NCBI RefSeq assembly: GCF_025466085.1
Contig: NZ_JANLOD010000078.1
Span: 1-64,000, forward strand
Origin: Pseudomonas sp. 14P_8.1_Bac3
GTDB taxonomy: Bacteria; Pseudomonadota; Gammaproteobacteria; Pseudomonadales; Pseudomonadaceae
DNA length: 64,000 nucleotides
Direction: 5' to 3'
Shown here: positions 42,886-51,661 of the stretch, piece by piece
How the letters are laid out: every line of letters starts with the position of its first letter
How positions within the stretch are numbered: the first letter of the stretch is position 1
Made by a program: the position numbers and the translations under genes
The notes under the pieces: generated by a model
The model's input: the letters and a program-made list of their open reading frames with translations, nothing else
Told to the model about the DNA's origin: nothing
Databases searched by the model: none

Positions 42886-43698
42886 TCATTGACTACGTAG
42901 GACCTGAGCAACGGTCGCGACATTGTGGGCGAGGTGCAGCGGATTGATCGTCCCGACAATAGCACTGGCTACCCCCGGGTGTTCAAACACCAGCTCGAAG
43001 CTGGCGCGCACCGGGTCTACGCCCGGGCTCAGACAGACGTGACCGCTGGCGAGGGCTTTTTTGACCAGGATGGCTTTGCCGTGAGCAGCAGCATAGTCAA
43101 TGACTGGCTTCTCGTGCTGTTCGTTCAGATTGAAGGTGACCATGGCGCAATCACCTTGCTCCAGGGACTTCAGCCCCCCTTCAACGGTTTTGCCGGAGAA
43201 GCCGAAACCGCGAATCTTGCCCTCGGCCTTGAGCGCCGCGAGGGTGGCGTAGACCTCGCTGCCGTTGAGAATCGCCAGGTCGTTGCCATCGGAATGCACC
43301 AGCACCAGGTCGATAAAATCCGTTTCCAGACGTTGCAGGCTGCGCTCCACCGAACGCCGGGTATGCGCCGCGCTGAAATCGTGGCGGGACTGACCGTCGG
43401 CAAATTCTTCGCCGACCTTGCTGACAATCACCCATTCCTGACGCTGGCCCCGTAGCAACGGGCCGAGGCGTTCTTCGCTGCGACCATAGGCCGGGGCGGT
43501 GTCGATCAGGTTGATGCCGAGGTCGCGCGCGAGTTTGAGCAGCCTGCGCGCTTCGTCATCGTCGGGAATCTGGAATCCATTGGGGTATTTCACACCTTGG
43601 TCGCGGCCGAGCTTGACCGTGCCCAGGCCAAGCGGCGAAACCATCAGGCCGGTGCTGCCCAATGGGCGATGCAGTTCGTGCAGGGTCTTTACGCTCAT
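42886..43698 (-). CDS. Aldo/keto reductase
   Basis: 270 residues from ATG 43698 (MSVKTLHELHRPLGSTGLMV). Catalytic tetrad of the AKR fold: Asp66, Tyr71, Lys94 and His135 (IDTAPAYG, IVSKVG, LVHSDG). NADPH-dependent reduction of an unknown carbonyl. The start overlaps the stop of the FAD oxidoreductase gene (ATGA), so the two are an operon. Counterpart of PA4992. Confidence 0.9.
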   Translation of the reverse strand: MSVKTLHELHRPLGSTGLMVSPLGLGTVKLGRDQGVKYPNGFQIPDDDEARRLLKLARDLGINLIDTAPAYGRSEERLGPLLRGQRQEWVIVSKVGEEFADGQSRHDFSAAHTRRSVERSLQRLETDFIDLVLVHSDGNDLAILNGSEVYATLAALKAEGKIRGFGFSGKTVEGGLKSLEQGDCAMVTFNLNEQHEKPVIDYAAAHGKAILVKKALASGHVCLSPGVDPVRASFELVFEHPGVASAIVGTINPLHLAHNVATVAQVLRSQ

Positions 43699-44870
43699 GG
43701 CAGCAATTGCTCCCAGGCTGGAACGCCCAGCGGTGGTTTTGGCAACGCGGGCAGCGGCGCCTGGTGGCCGGGCTGGATGCCATCGCGTTGCAAGGCGTTG
43801 ATGACGCGGTCGGCAAAGTCCGGCGCCAGCGCCAGTTTTGTTGGCCAACCGACCAACAGCCGGCCCTGCTCGGCGAGGAACGCGTTATCCGGACGGGTCA
43901 GGCCCGTTTGCAGCGGCTCGGCGCGGTCCACGCGCAAGGTGGCCCATTGCACGGTGCCGAGGTCGATCCATGGCAGCAGTTGGCCGAGTTCTTTCTGCGC
44001 AGTGGCAATTTGCTCAGCCGGTTCGCGGGCGACGCCTTCGGCCTCGGCGATATCGCCTCCCAGGTACCAGACCCATTGGCCATCGGCCGCCGGGTGGGTG
44101 GTGACGGTGATGCGGGGCTTGGTGCCGCCACCCAGGCAGTGAGCGTACAGCGGTTTAAGGCCCGGGCCCTTGGCGATGATCATGTGCAGCGGGCGGCGTT
44201 GCATGGCCGGCTGGCTCAGCCCCAGCGCTTCCAGCAGCGCTGCGGTGCCAGCCCCGGCGCTCAGGACGATGCGCTGGGCGCGGATCTCGCGCTCGTCGAC
44301 CTTCAGGCCCACCAGCACGCCACCTTCCAGCCACGGTTCGATATTCTGGCCGGCGAGCAAGCCATCGCCGGCGAGGTCGGCCAGGCGCTGGATCAGGCTG
44401 GGCACGTCGACCACCAGTTCCGCCAGGCGATAGACCTTGCCCTTGAAGCGCTTGTCTTGCAGGGCGGGTGGCAGTTGGTCGCCCTTGACCTGATCGACGC
44501 GACCGCGCACGGCTTTGCTGGCGAAGAAACTGGTGAGGTTGCCTGCGAGCGTGCCGGGGGACCAGAGGTAATGGGCTTCAGACAGCAGGCGCACACCCGA
44601 CAGGTCCAGCTCGCCGTCGCCGGCCAGGGCTTCACGCCAGCGGCGCGGCATGTCGGCGATGGCTTCCGAGGCGCCGGTCAGGGCGCCGTGCAGCGCGTAC
44701 TTGGCGCCGCCGTGGATGATCCCCTGAGACTTCACAGTCTGTCCGCCGCCGAGCGTAGCGCTTTCCACCAGCACGGTCGAAAACCCCTGGCGGCGCAGGC
44801 GCGCATTCAGCCAGAGGCCGGCGACGCCAGCGCCGACGATCAGCACATCGGTTGAAATAGCGGATGGCAT
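43695..44870 (-). CDS. FAD-dependent oxidoreductase (DAO family)
   Basis: 391 residues with an N-terminal dinucleotide-binding motif GAGVAG (13-18) and the second glycine-rich element LSAGAGTAALL. D-amino-acid-oxidase-like fold; substrate unknown (PA4991 counterpart). Sits upstream of the aldo/keto reductase with a 4-base overlap. The product is probably cytoplasmic; no signal peptide. Confidence 0.88.
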   Translation of the reverse strand: MPSAISTDVLIVGAGVAGLWLNARLRRQGFSTVLVESATLGGGQTVKSQGIIHGGAKYALHGALTGASEAIADMPRRWREALAGDGELDLSGVRLLSEAHYLWSPGTLAGNLTSFFASKAVRGRVDQVKGDQLPPALQDKRFKGKVYRLAELVVDVPSLIQRLADLAGDGLLAGQNIEPWLEGGVLVGLKVDEREIRAQRIVLSAGAGTAALLEALGLSQPAMQRRPLHMIIAKGPGLKPLYAHCLGGGTKPRITVTTHPAADGQWVWYLGGDIAEAEGVAREPAEQIATAQKELGQLLPWIDLGTVQWATLRVDRAEPLQTGLTRPDNAFLAEQGRLLVGWPTKLALAPDFADRVINALQRDGIQPGHQAPLPALPKPPLGVPAWEQLLP

Positions 44871-44951
44871 GCAGCGACCTCAGTGTTCAAAACGAGGGCG
44901 CAGTATACAGCGTACGGAACGCTCGAAACCTGCGGGAGCGTGTTTCGGGCG

Positions 44952-45284
44952 TTAGTGCCCGGCGGTTTTGGAGAACAGCTGGATGACTACGACACCCAGC
45001 ACAATCAATGCCATTCCCAGCATCGCCGGCACGTCGAGCTTTTGCCCGTAGATGAACAGCGCGGCAACGCTGACCATCACAATCCCCATGCCGGCCCACA
45101 CTGCGTACGCCACCCCCACCGGAACGCTGCGCACCACCAGCGTCAGCATCCAGAAGGCGATACCGTAACCGACAATGACCAGAATCAACGGTAGCGGCGT
45201 ACTGAACCCTTTGACGGCTTTCATCGAGACCGTGGCGATCACTTCGGCGCAGATGGCAATGGCCAGATAGTAGTAAGCGGTCAT
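44952..45284 (-). CDS. emrE: Small multidrug resistance efflux pump EmrE
   Basis: 110 residues, four hydrophobic segments, and the essential membrane Glu14 (AICAEVIATVSMK). GxGxxYAxW-like element VAYAVWAGMG. Proton-driven export of cationic dyes, quaternary ammonium compounds and some aminoglycosides in P. aeruginosa (PA4990). Divergent from the LysR regulator gene, with about 100 bases between the starts. Confidence 0.93.
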   Translation of the reverse strand: MTAYYYLAIAICAEVIATVSMKAVKGFSTPLPLILVIVGYGIAFWMLTLVVRSVPVGVAYAVWAGMGIVMVSVAALFIYGQKLDVPAMLGMALIVLGVVVIQLFSKTAGH

Positions 45285-45385
45285 GGGTGCATCCTCGTGT
45301 GAAGTGTTGCGTTCTGAGGTCGCATTCTAGTGATTCCCCAGATGCGGTAAAGTCATTACCTATCTGTTCTGAAGATGGGTTGGCC

Positions 45386-46288
45386 ATGGACATGCAATGG
45401 AATCTGGAACAGCTGCGCTTGTTTGTCAGCGTAGCGGAGCAACGCTCGTTTTCCGCCGTGGCGCGGGACCAGCACAAGGCGCAATCGGCGGTCAGCCACT
45501 CGATCGCGCTGCTGGAAGAAGACCTGGGCATGAGCCTGTTCGATCGCAGCAGCGGCCGGCAGCCGAAACTCACCGAGGCCGGCAGCGCCTTGCTCGAAGA
45601 GGCACGGGAGGTGCTGCGCCAGTGCGAGCGTCTCAATGGCCGGGCGCTGGCGATGATGCGTGGGCAAGAGGCGCGCATCCGCTTGGCACAGGATGAAGCG
45701 ATGCCTTTTCAACCGGTCATCGACAGTCTCGACGCACTGGCCAAACAGTTCCCGAGCCTGGAAGTGCAATTGTCCAACGGCACCCAGGGCGATGTGGCGC
45801 GCAAGCTGTTGGAGCGACGCGCCGACCTCGGGTTGCTGTTCTATCACGAGCAGATTCCCGAGGCGCTGGAGCGACGGGTGCTGGGCAGTATCGAAATGGT
45901 CACCGTCTGCGGCGTCGACCATCCGCTGGCGACCATGGGTGAGGTCAACTGCCAGCAGCTGGCCCAGCATCGCCAGCTGCTCATGGCTGCGCAATCCAGC
46001 GTCTACCCCGGCAGCGAGCCCGCCAGCCCGCAGGTCTGGCGCGCCGACAGCTTCTACGTGATCGCCGAATTGCTGATGCGCGGCCTCGGCTGGGCCTGGC
46101 TGCCGCGCAACGTCGTGCAGTATTCGGGGTATCAACGCCAGATCGTCGAGCTGGTCAGCGAATGGACGCCACCGGCGCTGGTGGTGGAGCTGGTCTGGCG
46201 CCGAGACGAGCCCCTCGGCCCGGCGGCCCGTTGGCTGGCGGAACGTTTTGCCGTGCACTTGCAGGCGATCGGCGAGAAAAGCCGATAA
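45386..46288 (+). CDS. LysR-type transcriptional regulator (PA4989 position)
   Basis: 300 residues from ATG 45386 (MDMQWNLEQLRLFVSVAEQ). N-terminal winged helix-turn-helix with FSAVARDQHKAQSAVSHSIALLEEDLG; C-terminal effector-binding domain. Divergent to emrE, so it may control that pump and itself from the shared 100-base spacer; the effector is unknown. The open frame extends upstream to 45287 into the intergenic region, but that part is not homologous to LysR starts. waaA follows 11 bases later. Confidence 0.9.
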   Translation: MDMQWNLEQLRLFVSVAEQRSFSAVARDQHKAQSAVSHSIALLEEDLGMSLFDRSSGRQPKLTEAGSALLEEAREVLRQCERLNGRALAMMRGQEARIRLAQDEAMPFQPVIDSLDALAKQFPSLEVQLSNGTQGDVARKLLERRADLGLLFYHEQIPEALERRVLGSIEMVTVCGVDHPLATMGEVNCQQLAQHRQLLMAAQSSVYPGSEPASPQVWRADSFYVIAELLMRGLGWAWLPRNVVQYSGYQRQIVELVSEWTPPALVVELVWRRDEPLGPAARWLAERFAVHLQAIGEKSR

Positions 46289-46299
46289 ACTCCGCCGCC

Positions 46300-47574
46300 A
46301 TGAATAGAACTCTCTATACCGCGCTGTTTTACCTGGGGCTGCCACTGGTAGCGATTCGGCTGTGGCTACGCTCGCGCAAGGCGCCAGCTTACGCAAAACG
46401 CATCGGCGAGCGTTTTTCCATCGGGCTGCCGGCGATGAAGCCCGGCGGCATCTGGGTGCACGCGGTGTCTGTCGGCGAAAGCATTGCCGCGGCGCCGATG
46501 ATTCGTGCGTTGCTGCAACGCTATCCGGCGCTGCCGATCACCGTGACCTGCATGACCCCGACCGGTTCCGAGCGCATCCGGGCGTTGTTCGCCAATGAAC
46601 CGCGCATCCAGCACTGCTATTTGCCGTACGACCTGCCGTGCGCGGCGGCGCGATTCCTGGATCGGGTCCGGCCGACGCTGGCGGTGATCATGGAAACCGA
46701 ACTCTGGCCCAACCACATTCACCAGTGCGCCAAACGCGGGATTCCTGTGGCATTGGCCAACGCGCGGCTGTCCGAGCGTTCGGCGAAAGGCTACGGCCGA
46801 TTCGCCAGGCTGACCCGGCCGATGCTCGCCGAAATGAGCCTGTTCGCCGTGCAGACCGAAGCCGAGGCCCAGCGCTTTCGCGATCTGGGTGCACGAGCTG
46901 AAACTGTTGAGGTGACCGGTTCGATCAAGTTCGACCTGACCATCGACCCGGCATTGCTCCAGCGCGCCGCCGAGTTGCGGGCGCAATGGCAGGCGCAGGA
47001 GCGTCCGGTGTGGATCGCCGCCAGTACCCACGACGGCGAAGATGAGGTGGTGCTGGCGGCGCACCGTCGGTTGCTCGCCAGTCACCCCGATGCGCTGCTG
47101 ATTTTGGTGCCGCGCCATCCTGAGCGATTCAACGCGGTATTCGACCTGTGCAGGCAGCAGAGTTTCGCCACGGTTCGTCGTTCAACCGGGGAGCCTGTCA
47201 CCGCGGGGACGTCGGTACTGCTCGGCGATACCATGGGCGAGTTGTTGTTTTTGTATGCGTTGGCCGATAGCGCCTTCGTCGGCGGCAGCCTGGTGCCTAA
47301 CGGTGGCCATAACTTGCTGGAACCCGCCGCCCTGGCGAAACCAGTGCTCAGCGGCCCGCACCTGTTCAACTTCCTGGAAATCGCCGCGCAATTACGCAGC
47401 GCCGGCGCTTTGCAGGAAGTGGAGGACGCCGAGGGGCTGGCGCTGGCGGTGCAGCGACTGTTCGAATTGCCGCGCGATGCGCAGCGCATGGCTGACGCGG
47501 GTTTGAAGGTCATGCGCACCAATCAGGGCGCGTTGCAGCGGTTGCTGGAGGGCTTGGGCCGACTGATGCCCTAG
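46300..47574 (+). CDS. waaA: Kdo transferase WaaA
   Basis: WaaA adds Kdo residues to lipid IVA, the first step of core assembly. 424 residues from ATG 46300 (MNRTLYTALFYLGLPLVAIRLWLRSRK), with the N-terminal membrane anchor, GIWVHAVSVGESIAAAPMI and METELWPNHI motifs of the GT30 family. Upstream extension to 46162 overlaps the LysR gene in another frame and is rejected. Confidence 0.96.
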   Translation: MNRTLYTALFYLGLPLVAIRLWLRSRKAPAYAKRIGERFSIGLPAMKPGGIWVHAVSVGESIAAAPMIRALLQRYPALPITVTCMTPTGSERIRALFANEPRIQHCYLPYDLPCAAARFLDRVRPTLAVIMETELWPNHIHQCAKRGIPVALANARLSERSAKGYGRFARLTRPMLAEMSLFAVQTEAEAQRFRDLGARAETVEVTGSIKFDLTIDPALLQRAAELRAQWQAQERPVWIAASTHDGEDEVVLAAHRRLLASHPDALLILVPRHPERFNAVFDLCRQQSFATVRRSTGEPVTAGTSVLLGDTMGELLFLYALADSAFVGGSLVPNGGHNLLEPAALAKPVLSGPHLFNFLEIAAQLRSAGALQEVEDAEGLALAVQRLFELPRDAQRMADAGLKVMRTNQGALQRLLEGLGRLMP

Positions 47575-47579
47575 ACCCC

Positions 47580-47679
47580 AGTAGGAGCGAGCATGCTCGC
47601 GATGAAGCCCGGACACCGCTGGCATCCAGGCAACCCGCGTCATCGTTAACGACCATCGCGAGCAAGCTCGCTCCTACAG
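47580..47679. repeat. Inverted REP pair between waaA and tolC
   Basis: GTAGGAGCGAGCATGCTCGC (47581-47600) and the opposing arm (47653-47679, ATCGCGAGCAAGCTCGCTCC) lie between converging genes. The first copy has ATG in place of TTG in the core. Confidence 0.85.
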
Positions 47680-47720
47680 GAGGCCTCAAGCGATAGCCAT
47701 TTCGAAATCGCCGTCAGGCC

Positions 47721-49154
47721 TCAAGGCCGCGCTTTGAGCTGTTCCGCCGCAGCCTTGGCCAGGTCCGGCGGCAGGAAGTCCTTGTCCGGGTTGTAGTCCG
47801 CCTTGAGATAGCGCTTCAGCTCCTCCAGATCCCCCGGGTTCAACGTACCGGCGGCCTGCTTCAGGCGCAGGTTGTCGAGGATGTAGTCGTAGCGGGTGTT
47901 GTTGTAGTTGCGCACCGAGGTGTACAGCTGGCGCTGGGCATCGAGTACGTCGACGATGTTCCGCGTCCCCACCTGATAACCGATTTCGGTCGCTTCCACC
48001 GCACTCTGGTTGGAGATGATCGACTGCTTGCGCGCCTGCACCTGCTCCACGTCAGTGTTCACGGCACGGTGCAGGTTGCGGGTGTTTTCCACCACTTGCC
48101 GACGCAGGCCTTCACGCTGTTGTTCGCTCTGGCCCAGGCGCGAGTAAGACTCGCGAACCTGCGAGCTGGTCAGGCCGCCGCTGTAGATCGGGATGTTCAA
48201 TTGTAGCGCCAGCGTGGTTTGCTCGACGGGGCCACCATAGGCCTGGCCGAAGGCACTCGGGTTGCTGAAGCCAAAGGCGTCGTTATCACCTTTCTCGTAC
48301 TTGGCCACCGCGTCCACCGTGGGCAGGTGCCCGGCCTTGCGTTGCCTGAGGGTTTCTTCGGCGGCGCTGACCGCGTAGTTGCTGGCCAGCAGATTCAGGT
48401 TCTGTTTGGCCGCGGTGTCGACCCAGGCCTTGGCGTCGTTCGGCGCCGGCGGCAGGATCGGCAACGTGTGGACGATGCCCTGAATCGAGTTGTACTGGCG
48501 GTTGGTCAGCGTGATCAACGCTTCGAACGCATCATCCACCTGGCGCTGGGCCACGATCCGGTTGGCCCGTGCCGTGTCGTAACTGGCCTGGGATTGCAGC
48601 ACGTCGGTCTTGTCCGACAGGCCGACGTCGAAGCGCTCGTTGGACTGGTCGAGCTGACGCTTGAACGCCGCCTCCTCAGCCTTGGTCGAGGCCAGGTTGT
48701 CCTGGCTGCGCAGCACGTTGAAGTAGTCTTCCGCCGTTTGCAGGATCAGGTTCTGCTCGGTCGCGGAAAGTTGCAGTGCCGCCTGTTCGTTGACGTCCTT
48801 GGCGGCCTGATACTGGAACCAGCGATCGGCACGAAACAACGGTTGCGCCAGGGTCGCCTGATAAGAATTGGCGCTGCGATTGGCAATGGCCGATGGTTGA
48901 TTGATATCGGTGCGTACTTCGGCCACCTGGCCACCGCCGGAGAGGTTCGGCAGCAGGCCGGCGCGGGCCTGGGGCACGACTTCTTTCTGGGCACCGTACT
49001 GGGCGCGTGCGGCGGCCAGGTCGGCGTTGTTGTCCACCGCTTCCTGATAGACGCTGACCAGGTCGGTCCGGGTCGACAAGGGTGCTTCGGCTGCCCAGGC
49101 CATTCCATTGGACGCACAAGACACGGCAACCGCCAGTGAGAGTTTGCGCAGCAT
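47721..49154 (-). CDS. tolC: TolC family outer-membrane channel protein
   Basis: 477 residues with signal peptide MLRKLSLAVAVSCASNGMAWA and mature start AEAPLS. The two repeated halves of the TolC barrel/helical domain are visible, with coiled-coil heptads and an NxxRYDYILDNLRLKQAAG end. Works as the outer channel of type I secretion and RND pumps; the P. aeruginosa gene at this position is opmH (PA4974). I chose ATG 49154; upstream codons to 49223 contain no signal. Divergent from thiC. Confidence 0.93.
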   Translation of the reverse strand: MLRKLSLAVAVSCASNGMAWAAEAPLSTRTDLVSVYQEAVDNNADLAAARAQYGAQKEVVPQARAGLLPNLSGGGQVAEVRTDINQPSAIANRSANSYQATLAQPLFRADRWFQYQAAKDVNEQAALQLSATEQNLILQTAEDYFNVLRSQDNLASTKAEEAAFKRQLDQSNERFDVGLSDKTDVLQSQASYDTARANRIVAQRQVDDAFEALITLTNRQYNSIQGIVHTLPILPPAPNDAKAWVDTAAKQNLNLLASNYAVSAAEETLRQRKAGHLPTVDAVAKYEKGDNDAFGFSNPSAFGQAYGGPVEQTTLALQLNIPIYSGGLTSSQVRESYSRLGQSEQQREGLRRQVVENTRNLHRAVNTDVEQVQARKQSIISNQSAVEATEIGYQVGTRNIVDVLDAQRQLYTSVRNYNNTRYDYILDNLRLKQAAGTLNPGDLEELKRYLKADYNPDKDFLPPDLAKAAAEQLKARP

Positions 49155-49312
49155 AAGGCGATCCCTAAAAATTACGCTGATAATTTGAGCGCCAAAGGTA
49201 CGGCGCAGACCGCGTAGCGTCAATGCGCGACAGGGCCGTTGCGAGTGTAGTTGCGCATACGTGCGGCAACAATCGTCTAATTACGCCATTCATCATGGTG
49301 TTTACCGCGGTG

Positions 49313-49342
49313 TTGGCGTTCTTTGCCAGTTGTGTCTAGACT
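49313..49342 (+). promoter_or_regulatory. Candidate sigma-70 promoter of thiC
   Basis: TTGGCG (49313-49318) and TAGACT (49337-49342) with 18-base spacing. Transcription would begin about 7-9 bases later, at the first bases of the TPP aptamer, which supports the call. Confidence 0.4.
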
Positions 49343-49351
49343 GGCCGGGTT

Positions 49352-49440
49352 CTTGTCGGGGTGCCTTGCTATGAGGCTGAGATCGAATAATTTCGGATCC
49401 CGTTGAACCTGATCAGGTTAGCGCCTGCGTAGGGAACAAG
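49352..49440 (+). promoter_or_regulatory. TPP riboswitch (THI element) upstream of thiC
   Basis: The aptamer is visible: P1 closes CTTGT (49352-49356) with ACAAG (49436-49440); GGGGTGCC begins the P2 side, followed by the conserved CTGAGA (49377-49382), ACCTGATC and GGTTAGCGCCTGCGTAGGGAA. In family members TPP binding lowers expression. The following leader (49441-49621) has CCCGG/CCGGG pairing at 49452-49481 but no T run, so control is more likely at translation initiation than by termination; this is inference. Confidence 0.97.
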
Positions 49441-49621
49441 ATTTCTCGTCACCCGGCGAGTCCTCTTGTGCTTCGTCCGGGATGTTGTTCGACAATCGAA
49501 CGCCCCTCGAGCACTGAGCACAGCACCAACAGCGTAGTTATTGGCTGATTGGTCGCGTCCATTCGTTACAGGTTCGCTCCGACAAAATTCCACTGCCTGG
49601 ATGCTGTCTGGAGAGCCCGTG

Positions 49622-51511
49622 ATGACAATAAAACTTAAAAACACAACGAACCTGAGTGACTCGGCCCAAGTCGATCAACAGTCGGTTCAGCCGTTTACCC
49701 GCTCGCAAAAAATCTATGTTCAGGGCTCTCGTCCGGACATCCTCGTGCCAATGCGCGAAATCAGCCTCGACGTCACCCCGACCGACTTCGGCGGCGAGAT
49801 CAACGCGCCGGTGGTGGTGTACGACACCTCGGGTCCGTACACCGACCCCAATGTCATCATCGACGTGCGCAAAGGCCTGGCCGACGTGCGCTCGCCGTGG
49901 ATCGAAGCCCGTGGCGACACCGAGCGCCTGCCGGGCCTGAGCTCGAACTTCGGCCAGGAACGCCTCGCCGATGCCGAGCTGACCAAGCTGCGCTTTGCTC
50001 ACGTCAACAACCCGCGCCGCGCCAAAGCCGGGGCCAACGTCAGCCAGATGCACTATGCGCGCCAGGGCATCATCACCGCCGAGATGGAATACGTCGCCAT
50101 CCGCGAGAACATGAAGCTCGAAGTGGCCCGCGCCGCCGGCCTGCTGGACCAGCAACACGCCGGCCACAGCTTCGGCGCCAGCGTGCCGAAAATCATCACG
50201 CCGGAATTCGTCCGCGACGAGATTGCTCGCGGTCGCGCGATCATCCCGGCCAACATCAACCACACCGAACTGGAACCGATGATCATCGGCCGTAACTTCC
50301 TGGTGAAGATCAACGGCAACATCGGCAACAGCGCTTTGGGTTCGTCCATCGAAGAAGAAGTGGCGAAACTGACCTGGGGCATTCGCTGGGGTTCGGACAC
50401 GGTCATGGACCTGTCCACCGGCAAGCACATTCATGAAACCCGCGAGTGGATCATCCGCAACTCGCCGGTGCCGATCGGCACCGTGCCGATCTACCAGGCC
50501 CTGGAAAAAGTCGGCGGCGCCGCCGAAGACCTCACCTGGGAGCTGTTCCGCGACACGCTGATCGAACAGGCCGAGCAGGGCGTCGACTACTTCACCATTC
50601 ACGCCGGCGTGCTGTTGCGCTACGTGCCGCTGACCGCCAAGCGCGTGACCGGCATCGTTTCCCGTGGCGGTTCGATCATGGCCAAGTGGTGCCTGGCGCA
50701 CCACAAAGAGAACTTCCTCTACACCCATTTCGAAGACATCTGCGAAATCATGAAGGCCTACGACGTCAGCTTCTCGCTGGGCGATGGCCTGCGTCCGGGC
50801 TCGATTGCCGACGCCAACGACGCCGCGCAATTCGGCGAACTGGAAACCCTCGGCGAGCTGACCAAGATCGCCTGGAAGCACGACGTGCAGTGCATGATCG
50901 AAGGCCCCGGGCACGTGCCGATGCAGTTGATCAAGGAGAACATGGACAAGCAGCTCGAGTGCTGCGACGAAGCACCGTTCTACACCCTCGGGCCGCTGAC
51001 CACCGACATTGCGCCGGGTTACGACCACATCACCTCCGGCATCGGTGCGGCGATGATCGGCTGGTTCGGTTGCGCGATGCTCTGCTACGTGACGCCGAAG
51101 GAACACCTGGGCCTGCCGAACAAGGATGACGTGAAGACCGGGATCATCACCTACAAGATCGCCGCCCATGCCGCCGATCTGGCGAAAGGGCATCCTGGGG
51201 CGCAGATTCGCGACAATGCCTTAAGCAAGGCGCGTTTTGAGTTTCGCTGGGAAGACCAGTTCAATCTGGGCCTCGATCCCGACACCGCGCGTTCGTATCA
51301 CGATGAAACCCTGCCGAAGGATTCGGCCAAGGTCGCGCATTTCTGCTCCATGTGCGGGCCGAAATTCTGCTCGATGAAAATCACCCAGGAAGTCCGTGAA
51401 TACGCGGCCAACCAGCGGATCGAGACCGTCGACGCCGAAGTCGCCCAGGGATTGGCGGACCAGGCCGAGCGGTTCAAGCAGGAAGGCAGCCAGCTGTACA
51501 AGAAGGTTTGA
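49622..51511 (+). CDS. thiC: Phosphomethylpyrimidine synthase ThiC
   Basis: ThiC converts AIR to HMP-P, the pyrimidine precursor of thiamine, in a radical SAM reaction. 629 residues. The C-terminal CxxCx4C cluster ligands are Cys575, Cys578 and Cys583 (FCSMCGPKFCS). I chose ATG 49622 (MTIKLKNTTNLS) with GGAGA seven bases upstream; an open frame back to 49541 lacks a start signal. Controlled by the TPP riboswitch 180 bases upstream. Confidence 0.98.
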   Translation: MTIKLKNTTNLSDSAQVDQQSVQPFTRSQKIYVQGSRPDILVPMREISLDVTPTDFGGEINAPVVVYDTSGPYTDPNVIIDVRKGLADVRSPWIEARGDTERLPGLSSNFGQERLADAELTKLRFAHVNNPRRAKAGANVSQMHYARQGIITAEMEYVAIRENMKLEVARAAGLLDQQHAGHSFGASVPKIITPEFVRDEIARGRAIIPANINHTELEPMIIGRNFLVKINGNIGNSALGSSIEEEVAKLTWGIRWGSDTVMDLSTGKHIHETREWIIRNSPVPIGTVPIYQALEKVGGAAEDLTWELFRDTLIEQAEQGVDYFTIHAGVLLRYVPLTAKRVTGIVSRGGSIMAKWCLAHHKENFLYTHFEDICEIMKAYDVSFSLGDGLRPGSIADANDAAQFGELETLGELTKIAWKHDVQCMIEGPGHVPMQLIKENMDKQLECCDEAPFYTLGPLTTDIAPGYDHITSGIGAAMIGWFGCAMLCYVTPKEHLGLPNKDDVKTGIITYKIAAHAADLAKGHPGAQIRDNALSKARFEFRWEDQFNLGLDPDTARSYHDETLPKDSAKVAHFCSMCGPKFCSMKITQEVREYAANQRIETVDAEVAQGLADQAERFKQEGSQLYKKV

Positions 51512-51543
51512 TCTGACCTGAAAGGGTCGGGCCTGCAGAGGCC

Positions 51544-51620
51544 CCATCGCCAGCAGGCTGGCTCCCACATTGGATCGGGGTGTTCACAAGACCCCCGTGG
51601 GAGCCAGCCTGCTGGCGATT
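51544..51620. repeat. Inverted REP pair (GCCAGC family)
   Basis: ATCGCCAGCAGGCTGGCTCC (from 51546) and GGGAGCCAGCCTGCTGGCGA (to 51619) are exact reverse complements apart from the ends. It lies between thiC and cytX. Confidence 0.9.
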
Positions 51621-51661
51621 GAGATCTACACAACAACAAATGTCCCTCTGAGATAACACCC

